64,000 bases of DNA from NCBI GenBank assembly GCA_026390815.1, contig JAPLFH010000006.1:186001-250000 (forward strand), read 5' to 3'. This DNA is from Ignavibacteriales bacterium. Lineage in GTDB: Bacteria; Bacteroidota; Ignavibacteria; Ignavibacteriales; SURF-24. Shown piece after piece: positions 18,333-26,486 of the stretch (its first letter is position 1; each line of letters opens with the position of its first letter). Under the pieces are notes generated by a model. That model ran no database searches and was not told the origin of the DNA. It was given only the letters and a program-made list of their open reading frames with translations. A program made the position numbers and the translations under genes.

Positions 18333-18737
18333 TTACCGTTTAGTCTTTTTCTTTTGCCGAAGATCGTAAATGTATCCTTTAGAATTATTTTTAGCATCAG
18401 TTGATACCATTTCGGGAGTTATAATCACTTCTACCTGGTAACTATTTTTCCATACTACCATGGAATTGGGTCTATTGTCCTCTAAGATTATCTTATTGTT
18501 TGATAAATCATAAACAAAAAATTTCAATAACGGAAAAGGATTTTGGGCAGTAGGTTTTTTTTGATTGATTATTAGAACAAAACTACTATCTGAGTTAAAT
18601 GAAAACTGAAAATCTGTACCAAATTTCTTTTCGGCAATATTTTTAAAATCATCTTTGTTTGGAGGCGGGGCTGGCTTAATGCAAGCACAATGAATAGCCA
18701 AAAAGGAAATAGTTATAAATACAAATATTGTTCTCAA
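18333..18737 (-). CDS. Small lipoprotein of unknown function
   Basis: 134 residues with a lipoprotein signal peptide: MRTIFVFITISFLAI followed by HCAC, where either Cys could be lipidated, then KPAPPPNKDD as a flexible linker. The mature part contains a beta-rich stretch (FQFSFNSDSSFVLIINQ, then LKFFVYDLSNNKIILED) and a basic C-terminus (LRQKKKTKR). I do not recognise the family. It lies in the minus-strand cargo block, 43 bases upstream of the large BNR gene and 119 bases downstream of the YCF48-like gene, but it carries no sorting domain. Confidence 0.7.
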   Translation of the reverse strand: MRTIFVFITISFLAIHCACIKPAPPPNKDDFKNIAEKKFGTDFQFSFNSDSSFVLIINQKKPTAQNPFPLLKFFVYDLSNNKIILEDNRPNSMVVWKNSYQVEVIITPEMVSTDAKNNSKGYIYDLRQKKKTKR

Positions 18738-18856
18738 TGTAAAATGATTTTATGGTTTTTTTATTATCACAAAAATATTTATATTAATGTAATTAAATAT
18801 TTGTTTAAACATGAGTTCTTTTACTAAATTTTAATGAATTTTTTCTTGCTTATAAA

Positions 18857-20140
18857 TTATTTCATCAGTATAAGCTTCTTAGTTTGACTAAAATTTCCTG
18901 CTTTTAATTGATAAAAATAAATTCCGCTGGAAAGATTGCCACCATTAAATTCTACTTCATAATTTCCTGCAATCCCGCTAAGCGGGATTTCCTCGTTAAC
19001 CAGTGTGGCTACTTCGTTTCCAAGAATATCATAAACTTTCAAACTTACAAATCCGAATTTCGAATTCCAAAAACTTATTTTTGTTGTTGGATTGAATGGG
19101 TTGGGGAAGTTTTGGAAGAGTATGAATTGATTCGGTAGTTGTTCCACATGATTCTCAATTTGTGCAGCTACATCTTTTGCTTTATAAAGAATAAGTCCGG
19201 AATCCCCAACACCAAATCCACGTGATTCATTAAAGAAGTAAATTGCATTAATATTTTTTGTAGTTGGTACAATTTCTTTAGTCCAGGAACCACCACTATC
19301 GGAGGATTTGAAAATCAGTCCATTGTTTCCACAAACATAAACGACCTTTTGAGATGGAGCGGATATACCGAAAAATACACCATCCCCAATTATTTCAGAG
19401 GAAACTGATAGCCAGACTGAATCACTCATTTCATTGCGCAGAACAGTTGGCGCTGCACGTAAATCTCCTTGAACACCAACAATATATCCCGGACCACTAC
19501 CAGAAGAAAATTCCCCATCAAATGCTTCTGAACCTAAGCCATGAAAGAAAGTTGCAATCTCTTCCCAATTACCAGACGGGAATTCCATTTTGCGATATAG
19601 GGAATTAGAAGTAAGAGCATAGATTGGTAAGGATTGTATATATGGTCCACGCCACGAGAAAATAGAACGAATAGGAGAGTTGCTTATTTTTTCTGATGCC
19701 CAGGTTTTACCGCTATCTAGCGAATGACAGATCCAGCCGGAGTCTGCACCAATATAAATGTTGCCGGGTGCAAGATATAGTTGAGAAATATAATTTTGAA
19801 AATAGGGAGCAGAATGCCATAACCAGGTTCTGCCACCGTCTGATGTGATTCTTATTCCTCCATCACCTGTTGCAATTCCACAAGAAGTATCAAGAAATGA
19901 AACGCCATTCCATGGTACAGTTGAAGAAAGCATTATAGTTAAGTTCTTCCATGATTTTCCTGCATCGCTGGTCCTAAGTATAGAGCGACCTTTTCCTACT
20001 GCAATAGCAGTAAGTGAATCGATCATAATTACATCGGTAAGTTTTTCATCAGTTCCACTACTTTGTTTAATCCATTGAGCGTTTATTGTTATTTGATAAT
20101 ATGATATTAGAAATAAAATTATTATTACTCTTTTCATCAT
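18857..20140 (-). CDS. YCF48/BNR-like secreted propeller protein with T9SS sorting domain
   Basis: 427 residues. A signal peptide (cleavage near INAQW) is followed by Asp-box-like repeats of the YCF48/HCF136 type: LRTSDAGKSW, ITSDGGRTW, CHSLDSGKTW and FKSSDSGGSW, each linked by phrases like VSFLDTSCGIATGDGG. These build a beta-propeller that in photosynthetic organisms assists photosystem II. In this group of bacteria the same repeats occur in many secreted proteins of unknown role. Residues 339-427 are a T9SS sorting domain (QNFPNPFNPTT, LKVYDILGNEVATL, SSGIYFYQLKAG). The coding DNA of this domain holds a perfect 8-bp-arm palindrome at 18971-18989. It follows the PL6 gene by only 6 bases and is probably co-transcribed. 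Confidence 0.85.
   Translation of the reverse strand: MMKRVIIILFLISYYQITINAQWIKQSSGTDEKLTDVIMIDSLTAIAVGKGRSILRTSDAGKSWKNLTIMLSSTVPWNGVSFLDTSCGIATGDGGIRITSDGGRTWLWHSAPYFQNYISQLYLAPGNIYIGADSGWICHSLDSGKTWASEKISNSPIRSIFSWRGPYIQSLPIYALTSNSLYRKMEFPSGNWEEIATFFHGLGSEAFDGEFSSGSGPGYIVGVQGDLRAAPTVLRNEMSDSVWLSVSSEIIGDGVFFGISAPSQKVVYVCGNNGLIFKSSDSGGSWTKEIVPTTKNINAIYFFNESRGFGVGDSGLILYKAKDVAAQIENHVEQLPNQFILFQNFPNPFNPTTKISFWNSKFGFVSLKVYDILGNEVATLVNEEIPLSGIAGNYEVEFNGGNLSSGIYFYQLKAGNFSQTKKLILMK
18971..18989. repeat. In-frame palindrome in sorting-domain coding DNA
   Basis: AATCCCGC, TAA, GCGGGATT: a perfect 8-bp-arm palindrome inside the sorting-domain codons for EEIPLSGIAGN. Related copies lie at 14311-14325, 22408-22422 and 24367-24381. 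Neighbouring sorting domains without it read EEKPAGN or EEKSAGN. Confidence 0.75.
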
Positions 20141-20146
20141 TTGCTC

Positions 20147-22270
20147 CTATTTAATCAAACACATTTTTCTCACTAATCTGGTTTCTCCTGCTTTCAAAAC
20201 ATAAAAATAAATCCCGCTTGATAGATTGCTGCCTCCGACATTGGCGGAAAACTCCACTTCATAATTTCCAGCGGGTTTTTCTTCGTTCAAAAGAGTTGCG
20301 ATTTCGTTACCAAGAATATCAAATACTTTAAGAGTTACCCTCACCTGTCCTTCGGACATCCTCTCCCTTGGGGAGAGGACTGAGGTGAGGGCTGGAATAG
20401 TAAATTTTATATTTGTACTTGGATTAAAAGGATTAGGGTAGTTTTGTTCCAATTTATTTTCATTGAGATTTATATTGGGACTCATCTCTTTTGAAATTGT
20501 AACTTCGAGTTCATTAGAGTAAAAGGCAGTTCCATTGAAATCAGTTTGCCTTAACCGGTATTTATAATTACCAGGCGTAATATTTTTATCATTAAAAAAG
20601 TAATATGCTTTTTCTGTTGATGTTCCTTTACCTTTTACAAAACCTATTTCATTCCAGATTAAAGTGGATGGTGAGTTTCCCTTTTTCTCCACATAAAATC
20701 CCGAATTATTTATTTCTGTTGATGTCTGCCAATTTATATTAACTTCACCGTTATTAAATTCTGCAATAAAAGAACAAAGTTCAACCGGTATAGGCTGCCA
20801 GTACCAGAAAGGTCCTGTACTCATTCTATCAACCGATTTTCTTTGAATTGGAAAGGATGAGTATTCGTCACAACCAACATCTTTATTGTTATCTCTAACT
20901 TGTCCGTCAAAATCATCAGTAATAAAAGGATATGAACCAACTGAAGCATTTATTGCCGGACTTATCGAAGTCAATCTCCATAAAAAATCCGGATAGGATG
21001 ACTGCAATTTGGGATCAATTGAGTCTATTCCAGTAGATGGTTGCATCCCGATCGGACTTCCAAACATAATATTTTTTGTCCAGCTCAGGTTTATAGGTTC
21101 TATCCTGGTTATAATAAAAGGATTCTGCTCGTCAAGGTAACTTCTGTAGATAACATTATTAGCAATGATGCAATCTTTTGGAGGTTGAGGAATAAGAGAT
21201 GGATCCGACAAGTAAGGATTTCCAATATCAAAGTTGAGTTGATTATTTACAAAAGTGTTATGAACTATTTGTACATTCTTTGGTTGAGGAAAACTTCCGG
21301 ACGAGGGAAAAGTGAAATCACCGCTCAGGAGATAAATTGCCGGTTTCTGTTGTAGCGACTCAAAATAGTTATTGTAAATTTTATGGTCTTCGCTCAAAAT
21401 AATTATTCCGCCGGAAATATTATGTTGTCCGAAAAAATAATTACTTTCTACTATTGCTCTTTTCCCCCAGCGCAACGAAATAAATCCCGCACATCTGGTA
21501 AACACATTGTAATGATAAATATTATCATCAGATTTATTTGAAATGATTTCATCTTCTCCGTTACAATCCTCAAAATAATTATATTCGATAATATTATTAT
21601 TGCCATAAGGAGAACCCGCTACACCTACCATAATTATATCTGCTCCGTTAACCAGTACCCCACCAATAATATTCGGGGAACGGTAACCAAAGTAATTAGA
21701 ATCTACTTTATTCCCGAAATCACCTTCGTTTGCATCAATAACCATAAGGTTGCCAAAGTGTCTCTTATTTTTAAAGCAACAGTGATCAATCCTGTTATTG
21801 TTACCCCTTAATACTGCCCAGAAATTGTGAATGGAACTATCCGGAGGATTAAAATTATCAATTGCACAATTGGTTAACCTAAGGTGATTTCCGGTAACCC
21901 AGATTCCATTAATAGTATCCTTTATGCCTACCTCAATTATTTTGTCATAAGGATTGTCAGGAATTATATATCCATCTGTAAAATATAAACCATCTACTGT
22001 TATATACTCGCCGGTAAAAAAGAATTTTGATTGACCTGTAAAGATTGCTCTGCCCGGCGTTTCAGCACGTATAATTATTGGTTTCTGCTCATTCCCCTTT
22101 GCTTTAAAATATATTTTCTGATTTATCCAAAAACCGTTGGATAAAATAATTGTATCGCCTGGCTGAACGCTTTTCATTAACAAATGAATATCTGCAGCGG
22201 ATGATACCCGGTACGTTGAACCTGCTGCTTCTGAAAAAATAATCAATAATAAAAAGAAAATTTTTCTCAT
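20147..22270 (-). CDS. PL6-family polysaccharide lyase with T9SS sorting domain
   Basis: 707 residues with a signal peptide (cleavage near SEAAGS). Residues 20-470 form a right-handed parallel beta-helix of polysaccharide lyase family 6 (alginate lyase/chondroitinase B): RNNNRIDHC-like turns, then GEDEIISNKS with the catalytic Lys (K246) and ISLRWGK with the catalytic Arg (R267). It should cleave uronate-containing polysaccharide (alginate or a glycosaminoglycan) by beta-elimination outside the cell. A fibronectin-like region (about 500-600, INWQTSTEINNSGFYVEKKG) and a T9SS sorting domain follow. The sorting domain is interrupted in frame by 18 residues (ALTSVLSPRERMSEGQVR) encoded by a 54-bp palindromic element. 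Whether that disturbs secretion is unknown. Confidence 0.88.
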   Translation of the reverse strand: MRKIFFLLLIIFSEAAGSTYRVSSAADIHLLMKSVQPGDTIILSNGFWINQKIYFKAKGNEQKPIIIRAETPGRAIFTGQSKFFFTGEYITVDGLYFTDGYIIPDNPYDKIIEVGIKDTINGIWVTGNHLRLTNCAIDNFNPPDSSIHNFWAVLRGNNNRIDHCCFKNKRHFGNLMVIDANEGDFGNKVDSNYFGYRSPNIIGGVLVNGADIIMVGVAGSPYGNNNIIEYNYFEDCNGEDEIISNKSDDNIYHYNVFTRCAGFISLRWGKRAIVESNYFFGQHNISGGIIILSEDHKIYNNYFESLQQKPAIYLLSGDFTFPSSGSFPQPKNVQIVHNTFVNNQLNFDIGNPYLSDPSLIPQPPKDCIIANNVIYRSYLDEQNPFIITRIEPINLSWTKNIMFGSPIGMQPSTGIDSIDPKLQSSYPDFLWRLTSISPAINASVGSYPFITDDFDGQVRDNNKDVGCDEYSSFPIQRKSVDRMSTGPFWYWQPIPVELCSFIAEFNNGEVNINWQTSTEINNSGFYVEKKGNSPSTLIWNEIGFVKGKGTSTEKAYYFFNDKNITPGNYKYRLRQTDFNGTAFYSNELEVTISKEMSPNINLNENKLEQNYPNPFNPSTNIKFTIPALTSVLSPRERMSEGQVRVTLKVFDILGNEIATLLNEEKPAGNYEVEFSANVGGSNLSSGIYFYVLKAGETRLVRKMCLIK
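20338..20391. repeat. 54-bp multi-stem palindromic element inserted in frame
   Basis: Outer arms CCCTCACCT and AGGTGAGGG enclose two smaller stems: GTCC, TTC, GGAC and CCTCTCC around a short loop with GGAGAGG. The whole forms a cloverleaf-like fold. Its length is exactly 18 codons. It interrupts the sorting domain of the PL6 protein between the FTIP and VTLKVFD segments, which are contiguous or separated by 3-8 residues in the neighbouring proteins. Confidence 0.8.
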
Positions 22271-22288
22271 AACACATCCCGAAAAAAA

Positions 22289-24244
22289 TTATCTTAACAG
22301 AATCATTTTCTTAGTTTGATTAAATCCTGATGAGGTTGTAATTCTGTAGAAATATATTCCGCTTGGAAGTGAAGAACCGGAGAATTCAACTTCATAACTT
22401 CCGGCAGTCCCGCCAAGCGGGATTTCTTCGTTAACCAGTGTGGCTACTTCGTTTCCAAGAATATCATATACTTTCAAACTTACAAATCCGAATTTCGAAT
22501 TCCGAAAACCTATTTTTGTTGTTGGATTGAATGGATTTGGGAAGTTTTGTTCTAATTTAAAATTTTCTACAACCTTAAATTCTTCCTTAGGAACTGCAGT
22601 AATTTCTGAAGTTTGCCAAACCAAGCAGGATGGATAATTTTTATTAAAGTAAACATAATTGTTAGCAATCAGAGTATCACCGGGAACATAAAGTGAATCC
22701 CCATTATTAAGATTAATATCAAAATGAGGATAAATTGAAGAACTGATTACTATCCTTAATTTATGGCCTGGTTTAATTGTTAATGCAATATTTTGAAGCT
22801 GAATTTCGACTGGATAAATTTTGCCGGGGATCATTAGAGAGTCTGAAGAATATGAACTTCTGAAACGCATTCTTCTTATACCTTGCGTTATTATTATCGA
22901 TCTGTTATCAGGATAAACATCGCATAGCCTCAAAGCAAAGTCGGTATCTTTTCTATTTGATGAAATAAAAAGTTTAAGAATAGCATTACCATTTATTTTT
23001 ATCTGATGACTTAAAGACTCGGTGGAAAAAATTAATACATCATTCCGGATTTCAATTGAATTGCTTATGTCAATTGGACCGTCAGGCAAATCAGTAATAA
23101 AAGGATTAAACCTGGCTCCTCCAATAGCCGGCGAAGGATCTTTTGGATCATAGTAAAATGAATCCGAGCTTATTTCAGAGAATGGTTTGTTAAATGAAAG
23201 TAGATTTCCTTCGCAAAGAAATAAAGTATCTGTCGTGGTTGAAATACTATTCCACCCGTTGGTTGAATGCCATTCATCTTCTCCAAGCTGATAATAAATT
23301 ATTGTGGAATTTTTATCATAACTATTTGATTCATTTCTTAAATAATAATTAAAAAACTGCATTGCAATAGAATCAGGGTACCCGAAAGCATTAGGATACT
23401 CAATTTCACCCTGTTGAAGTTTACCAATACCTGAATGAAGCCAGGGACCGATAAGAAATTTATGTTTAAAGAGTACAGTTACATCACTTCTTTCATAAAG
23501 ATCGTTAAAAGCCCGGATTACTTCATCTGGAAAATGATCAAACCAGCCGCCAATCATAAGAACAGGTATGGAAATTTCCTCTGGATAATCAGAACTTGAT
23601 TCAATGACGTTCCAATAAAAATCTTTTTTAGGATGTGCAAGAATTTCTTCGGTGGAAAGGAATCCCAGTTTTGCCAGCGATTCTACGTGTTCTTTCCTGT
23701 AATCACCACCATAGTAATAGTTATTGTAAGATGTTTTATAATCCTTAACAAGAGGAACAGCGCAAATAAGATGTGGCGGATGATGTCTTGCAGTCTGAAA
23801 TTGAATTAAACCTAAAGCGGAAGCCCCGTAAGTTCCAATTTTTCCATTACACCATTTTTGATTTGCAATCCATTCAATAGCGTCATAACCATCCAATCCT
23901 CTATCATATCCATCAATTTTAGCAAGTATTGATCCGTAAAATCCCCGCCAATCCATTATAACATAATTGTAATTAATACTATCGAAAGGAAAAGTAACTC
24001 CGCCGGACTGTGGCAGATGAATATTTGTACGATAAAGATTCTTATTGTAAGGAGTTTGAATAAAAATAACTGGTTTAGCAATATTTGTATCTAAAGAGTA
24101 AAGATCGGCAGCAAGTGATTTTTTAAAAGGAAAATTTACGCGCGTGGGAATCGATAACGGTATAAAACTATAAACTTGCTGCGCAATTGAATTACCTTCA
24201 TAAACTGTAATGGAAAAGAACAATAAAAAAAATATTTTCTTCAT
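22289..24244 (-). CDS. CocE/NonD-family (S15) hydrolase with T9SS sorting domain
   Basis: 651 residues with a signal peptide (cleavage near SIAQQ). The alpha/beta-hydrolase core shows MDWRGFYGS and IEWIANQKWCNGKIGTYGASALG, where S142 of GASALG is the nucleophile. GGWFDHFPDEV carries the acid region and IGPWLHSG the His region, all as in X-Pro dipeptidyl-peptidase/CocE acyl hydrolases. The PF08530-type jelly-roll domain follows (about 370-545, ending in HKLRIVISSSIYPHFDINLN). The last 90 residues are a T9SS sorting domain. It is a secreted esterase or peptidase and the substrate is unknown. It lies 18 bases upstream of the PL6 gene in the same direction and is probably in the same operon. Confidence 0.87.
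   Translation of the reverse strand: MKKIFFLLFFSITVYEGNSIAQQVYSFIPLSIPTRVNFPFKKSLAADLYSLDTNIAKPVIFIQTPYNKNLYRTNIHLPQSGGVTFPFDSINYNYVIMDWRGFYGSILAKIDGYDRGLDGYDAIEWIANQKWCNGKIGTYGASALGLIQFQTARHHPPHLICAVPLVKDYKTSYNNYYYGGDYRKEHVESLAKLGFLSTEEILAHPKKDFYWNVIESSSDYPEEISIPVLMIGGWFDHFPDEVIRAFNDLYERSDVTVLFKHKFLIGPWLHSGIGKLQQGEIEYPNAFGYPDSIAMQFFNYYLRNESNSYDKNSTIIYYQLGEDEWHSTNGWNSISTTTDTLFLCEGNLLSFNKPFSEISSDSFYYDPKDPSPAIGGARFNPFITDLPDGPIDISNSIEIRNDVLIFSTESLSHQIKINGNAILKLFISSNRKDTDFALRLCDVYPDNRSIIITQGIRRMRFRSSYSSDSLMIPGKIYPVEIQLQNIALTIKPGHKLRIVISSSIYPHFDINLNNGDSLYVPGDTLIANNYVYFNKNYPSCLVWQTSEITAVPKEEFKVVENFKLEQNFPNPFNPTTKIGFRNSKFGFVSLKVYDILGNEVATLVNEEIPLGGTAGSYEVEFSGSSLPSGIYFYRITTSSGFNQTKKMILLR
22408..22422. 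repeat. In-frame palindrome in sorting-domain coding DNA
   Basis: TCCCGC, CAA, GCGGGA in the codons for EEIPLGGTAG of the CocE/NonD protein; same site as the other copies. Confidence 0.7.
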
Positions 24245-24250
24245 TTTTTT

Positions 24251-26452
24251 TTACTTTAGAATGCACATTTTCTTTGAAATCCTTAGATCATCATAATTTA
24301 GAACATAAAAATAAATTCCGCTTGAAAGGTTACTTCCATCAAACTCCACTTCATAATTTCCTGTAGTCCCGCTAAGCGGGATTTCTTCGTTAACAAGCGT
24401 GGCTACTTCATTGCCGAGAATGTCATATACTTTCAAACTCACAAATTCAAAATTTGCAATCTGAAATTTGATTTTTGTTGTTGGATTGAATGGATTGGGG
24501 AAGTTTTGGCTTAATTGAAAAGTAATTTTGGATGTTTTTTCTTCGTCTCTCAAAATACCACTTATTTTATCTGGTAAATAAATTGTAATTCCATCTCTCG
24601 TTAATACAAAAAGAAGATCATCATTAAATAAAATATGTTCAGGTGGAAAATCTAATATGATACCACCTTCAATTAGTTTTGGTTCAGCAGGATTAGTGAA
24701 ATCGTACTTAAGTATTCTAGAACCGAAATCGTATGATATTAAAGCATATAATATTTTCTTGGCAATATCTAACGAAACGGATTTAATGTTTGCAAACCAG
24801 AGTGGCGATATTTCACTAATAAATTGCAAGTTATAAGGTTCAAAGATTTGCGTACCATTAATTTGCACAAGAAATAAAAGAGAATCTAAACATAGCAACT
24901 CATTAGGTTCGTTTGAAACTACGTAATCATATTTAAATATTTCGGTAAAATTTTTATTTGAGTATTGGAAAGCATATAGCGGACTATTATCAAATTTGAC
25001 CCAGATATTATCTCCAGTTATTTTAATTTTTTTATATTCTCCGAAGTATTGAAAATAAAAAGGTTGAATGGATTTTGAATACTCCATTTCAGGTTGATAC
25101 TTATTTGTTATATCTATTACAAAGACTTCATTTTTATCATTGATTAAAAATATTTTATCTTTTCTAATATCTAAGTCAGAGGCAAGTGGGATATTCAAAG
25201 TAGAAATTAATTCGGGCTTATTGGGATTACTTATATCTATTATTTCTAGTCCTTTAATATAATCAGCCAGGTAGGCATAATTTCCTGAAATTACGATATT
25301 CCTCGTACAACCATTTAGATCAAGTTCTCCTATTATTTTAGGAACTGAACTATCAGAAACATCTATAATTTTTAATCCATCCCCCATATTAGTTGTATAA
25401 ATATAATTCCCTTCCTTAATAAAATTAATTGGGTGTCCAATATTAGCACCATATATTGATTCAATTGCAGGATTATTTAGATTGTTGATATTACAAATTT
25501 CAATACCGATTGTTGTCCCAATAAATAGGTGTGTTGGATTTAAGTGCGCAGAATAGACATCCCCAGATGTTGATATTTTTTTTATTAAGTTAATTGAACT
25601 ATCATAAATACTAATATTCTTTTGATACCCATATAAAAAAAAATTTTTATCCTGCCAGAATCCTCTTAACCGGTTGTGAGGATAATAATTTGTTGTAACA
25701 AATTTTGGTTTGCGTGGATCTGAACAATCAAATAACATTACTTCGCCAAAATTTTTACCAACAAGAATTCTTTTATTTCCAGATACCAGCCCAGTCAGAT
25801 CCTGATCAGTTACCGGACTTTGAACTTCTTTTAGGTTATTAAGGTCAGAAGCATCAATTAATATCAAACCGGAATATACTCCAGCATATCTAGTTGATAT
25901 GTAAATCACTTCATCAACAGCCGCAATTCCACTTATTTCGCTTGATTGTGTAGTCAACTGAAAAGTTTTAATAAGTTCGAAATTCAATTGATTTTTCATT
26001 TTAAGCACTTTAATATCTTGATCATAATTCCTGAAATAGAAAAACCTATCATCTATTTCTATCACTAAATTTGGCTTCCAAAAATAATGATCAATGATAT
26101 CAACATCCGGATTTGATTTTATTGCATAGAATCCTTCGGTTAATATTGAGTCTTTTTCATATAAAATGCAGTTTTCATAAAATTTATTGCCTTCATAAGT
26201 ATTTTTTTCTTTTCTTCCAAGTTCAACAGGATTTTTTATATCAGATATATCATAAATACCGACACAATAATTACCATTATTCTGCTGGACCAATGTAAAT
26301 AAAAGGTTATTATGTTTATAGAATTCCTCAATATACATTCCGCTCCCAAAATTGATCTTTAAATTTGAAACTAAAAGGAAAGTATCCTGTGAAAAGAATG
26401 AAGTTGGTACTATGAGACAAATGAAAATAGCCTTAAAAAATAATTTCTTCAT
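24251..26452 (-). CDS. LVIVD-repeat secreted protein with T9SS sorting domain
   Basis: 733 residues with a signal peptide (cleavage near SFFSQD). The body has LVIVD-type propeller repeats, with the core hydrophobic-IIDISNPNKP followed by a beta strand: VGIYDISDIKNPVELG, LILIDASDLNNLKEV, LKIIDVSDSSVPKIIG, LEIIDISNPNKPELIS and VFVIDITNKYQPEME. Such repeats form a beta-propeller usually found in surface proteins with a binding role. The last 90 residues are a T9SS sorting domain (QNFPNPFNPTT, LKVYDILGNEVATL), and its coding DNA holds one of the short palindromes (24367-24381). It is 6 bases upstream of the CocE/NonD gene. No catalytic motif was seen. Confidence 0.86.
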   Translation of the reverse strand: MKKLFFKAIFICLIVPTSFFSQDTFLLVSNLKINFGSGMYIEEFYKHNNLLFTLVQQNNGNYCVGIYDISDIKNPVELGRKEKNTYEGNKFYENCILYEKDSILTEGFYAIKSNPDVDIIDHYFWKPNLVIEIDDRFFYFRNYDQDIKVLKMKNQLNFELIKTFQLTTQSSEISGIAAVDEVIYISTRYAGVYSGLILIDASDLNNLKEVQSPVTDQDLTGLVSGNKRILVGKNFGEVMLFDCSDPRKPKFVTTNYYPHNRLRGFWQDKNFFLYGYQKNISIYDSSINLIKKISTSGDVYSAHLNPTHLFIGTTIGIEICNINNLNNPAIESIYGANIGHPINFIKEGNYIYTTNMGDGLKIIDVSDSSVPKIIGELDLNGCTRNIVISGNYAYLADYIKGLEIIDISNPNKPELISTLNIPLASDLDIRKDKIFLINDKNEVFVIDITNKYQPEMEYSKSIQPFYFQYFGEYKKIKITGDNIWVKFDNSPLYAFQYSNKNFTEIFKYDYVVSNEPNELLCLDSLLFLVQINGTQIFEPYNLQFISEISPLWFANIKSVSLDIAKKILYALISYDFGSRILKYDFTNPAEPKLIEGGIILDFPPEHILFNDDLLFVLTRDGITIYLPDKISGILRDEEKTSKITFQLSQNFPNPFNPTTKIKFQIANFEFVSLKVYDILGNEVATLVNEEIPLSGTTGNYEVEFDGSNLSSGIYFYVLNYDDLRISKKMCILK
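24367..24381. repeat. In-frame palindrome in sorting-domain coding DNA
   Basis: TCCCGC, TAA, GCGGGA in the codons for EEIPLSGTTG of the LVIVD protein; same site as the other copies. Confidence 0.7.
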
Positions 26453-26486
26453 ATTCAGTAAATATATTTATTGTTTTAATTTGTTA

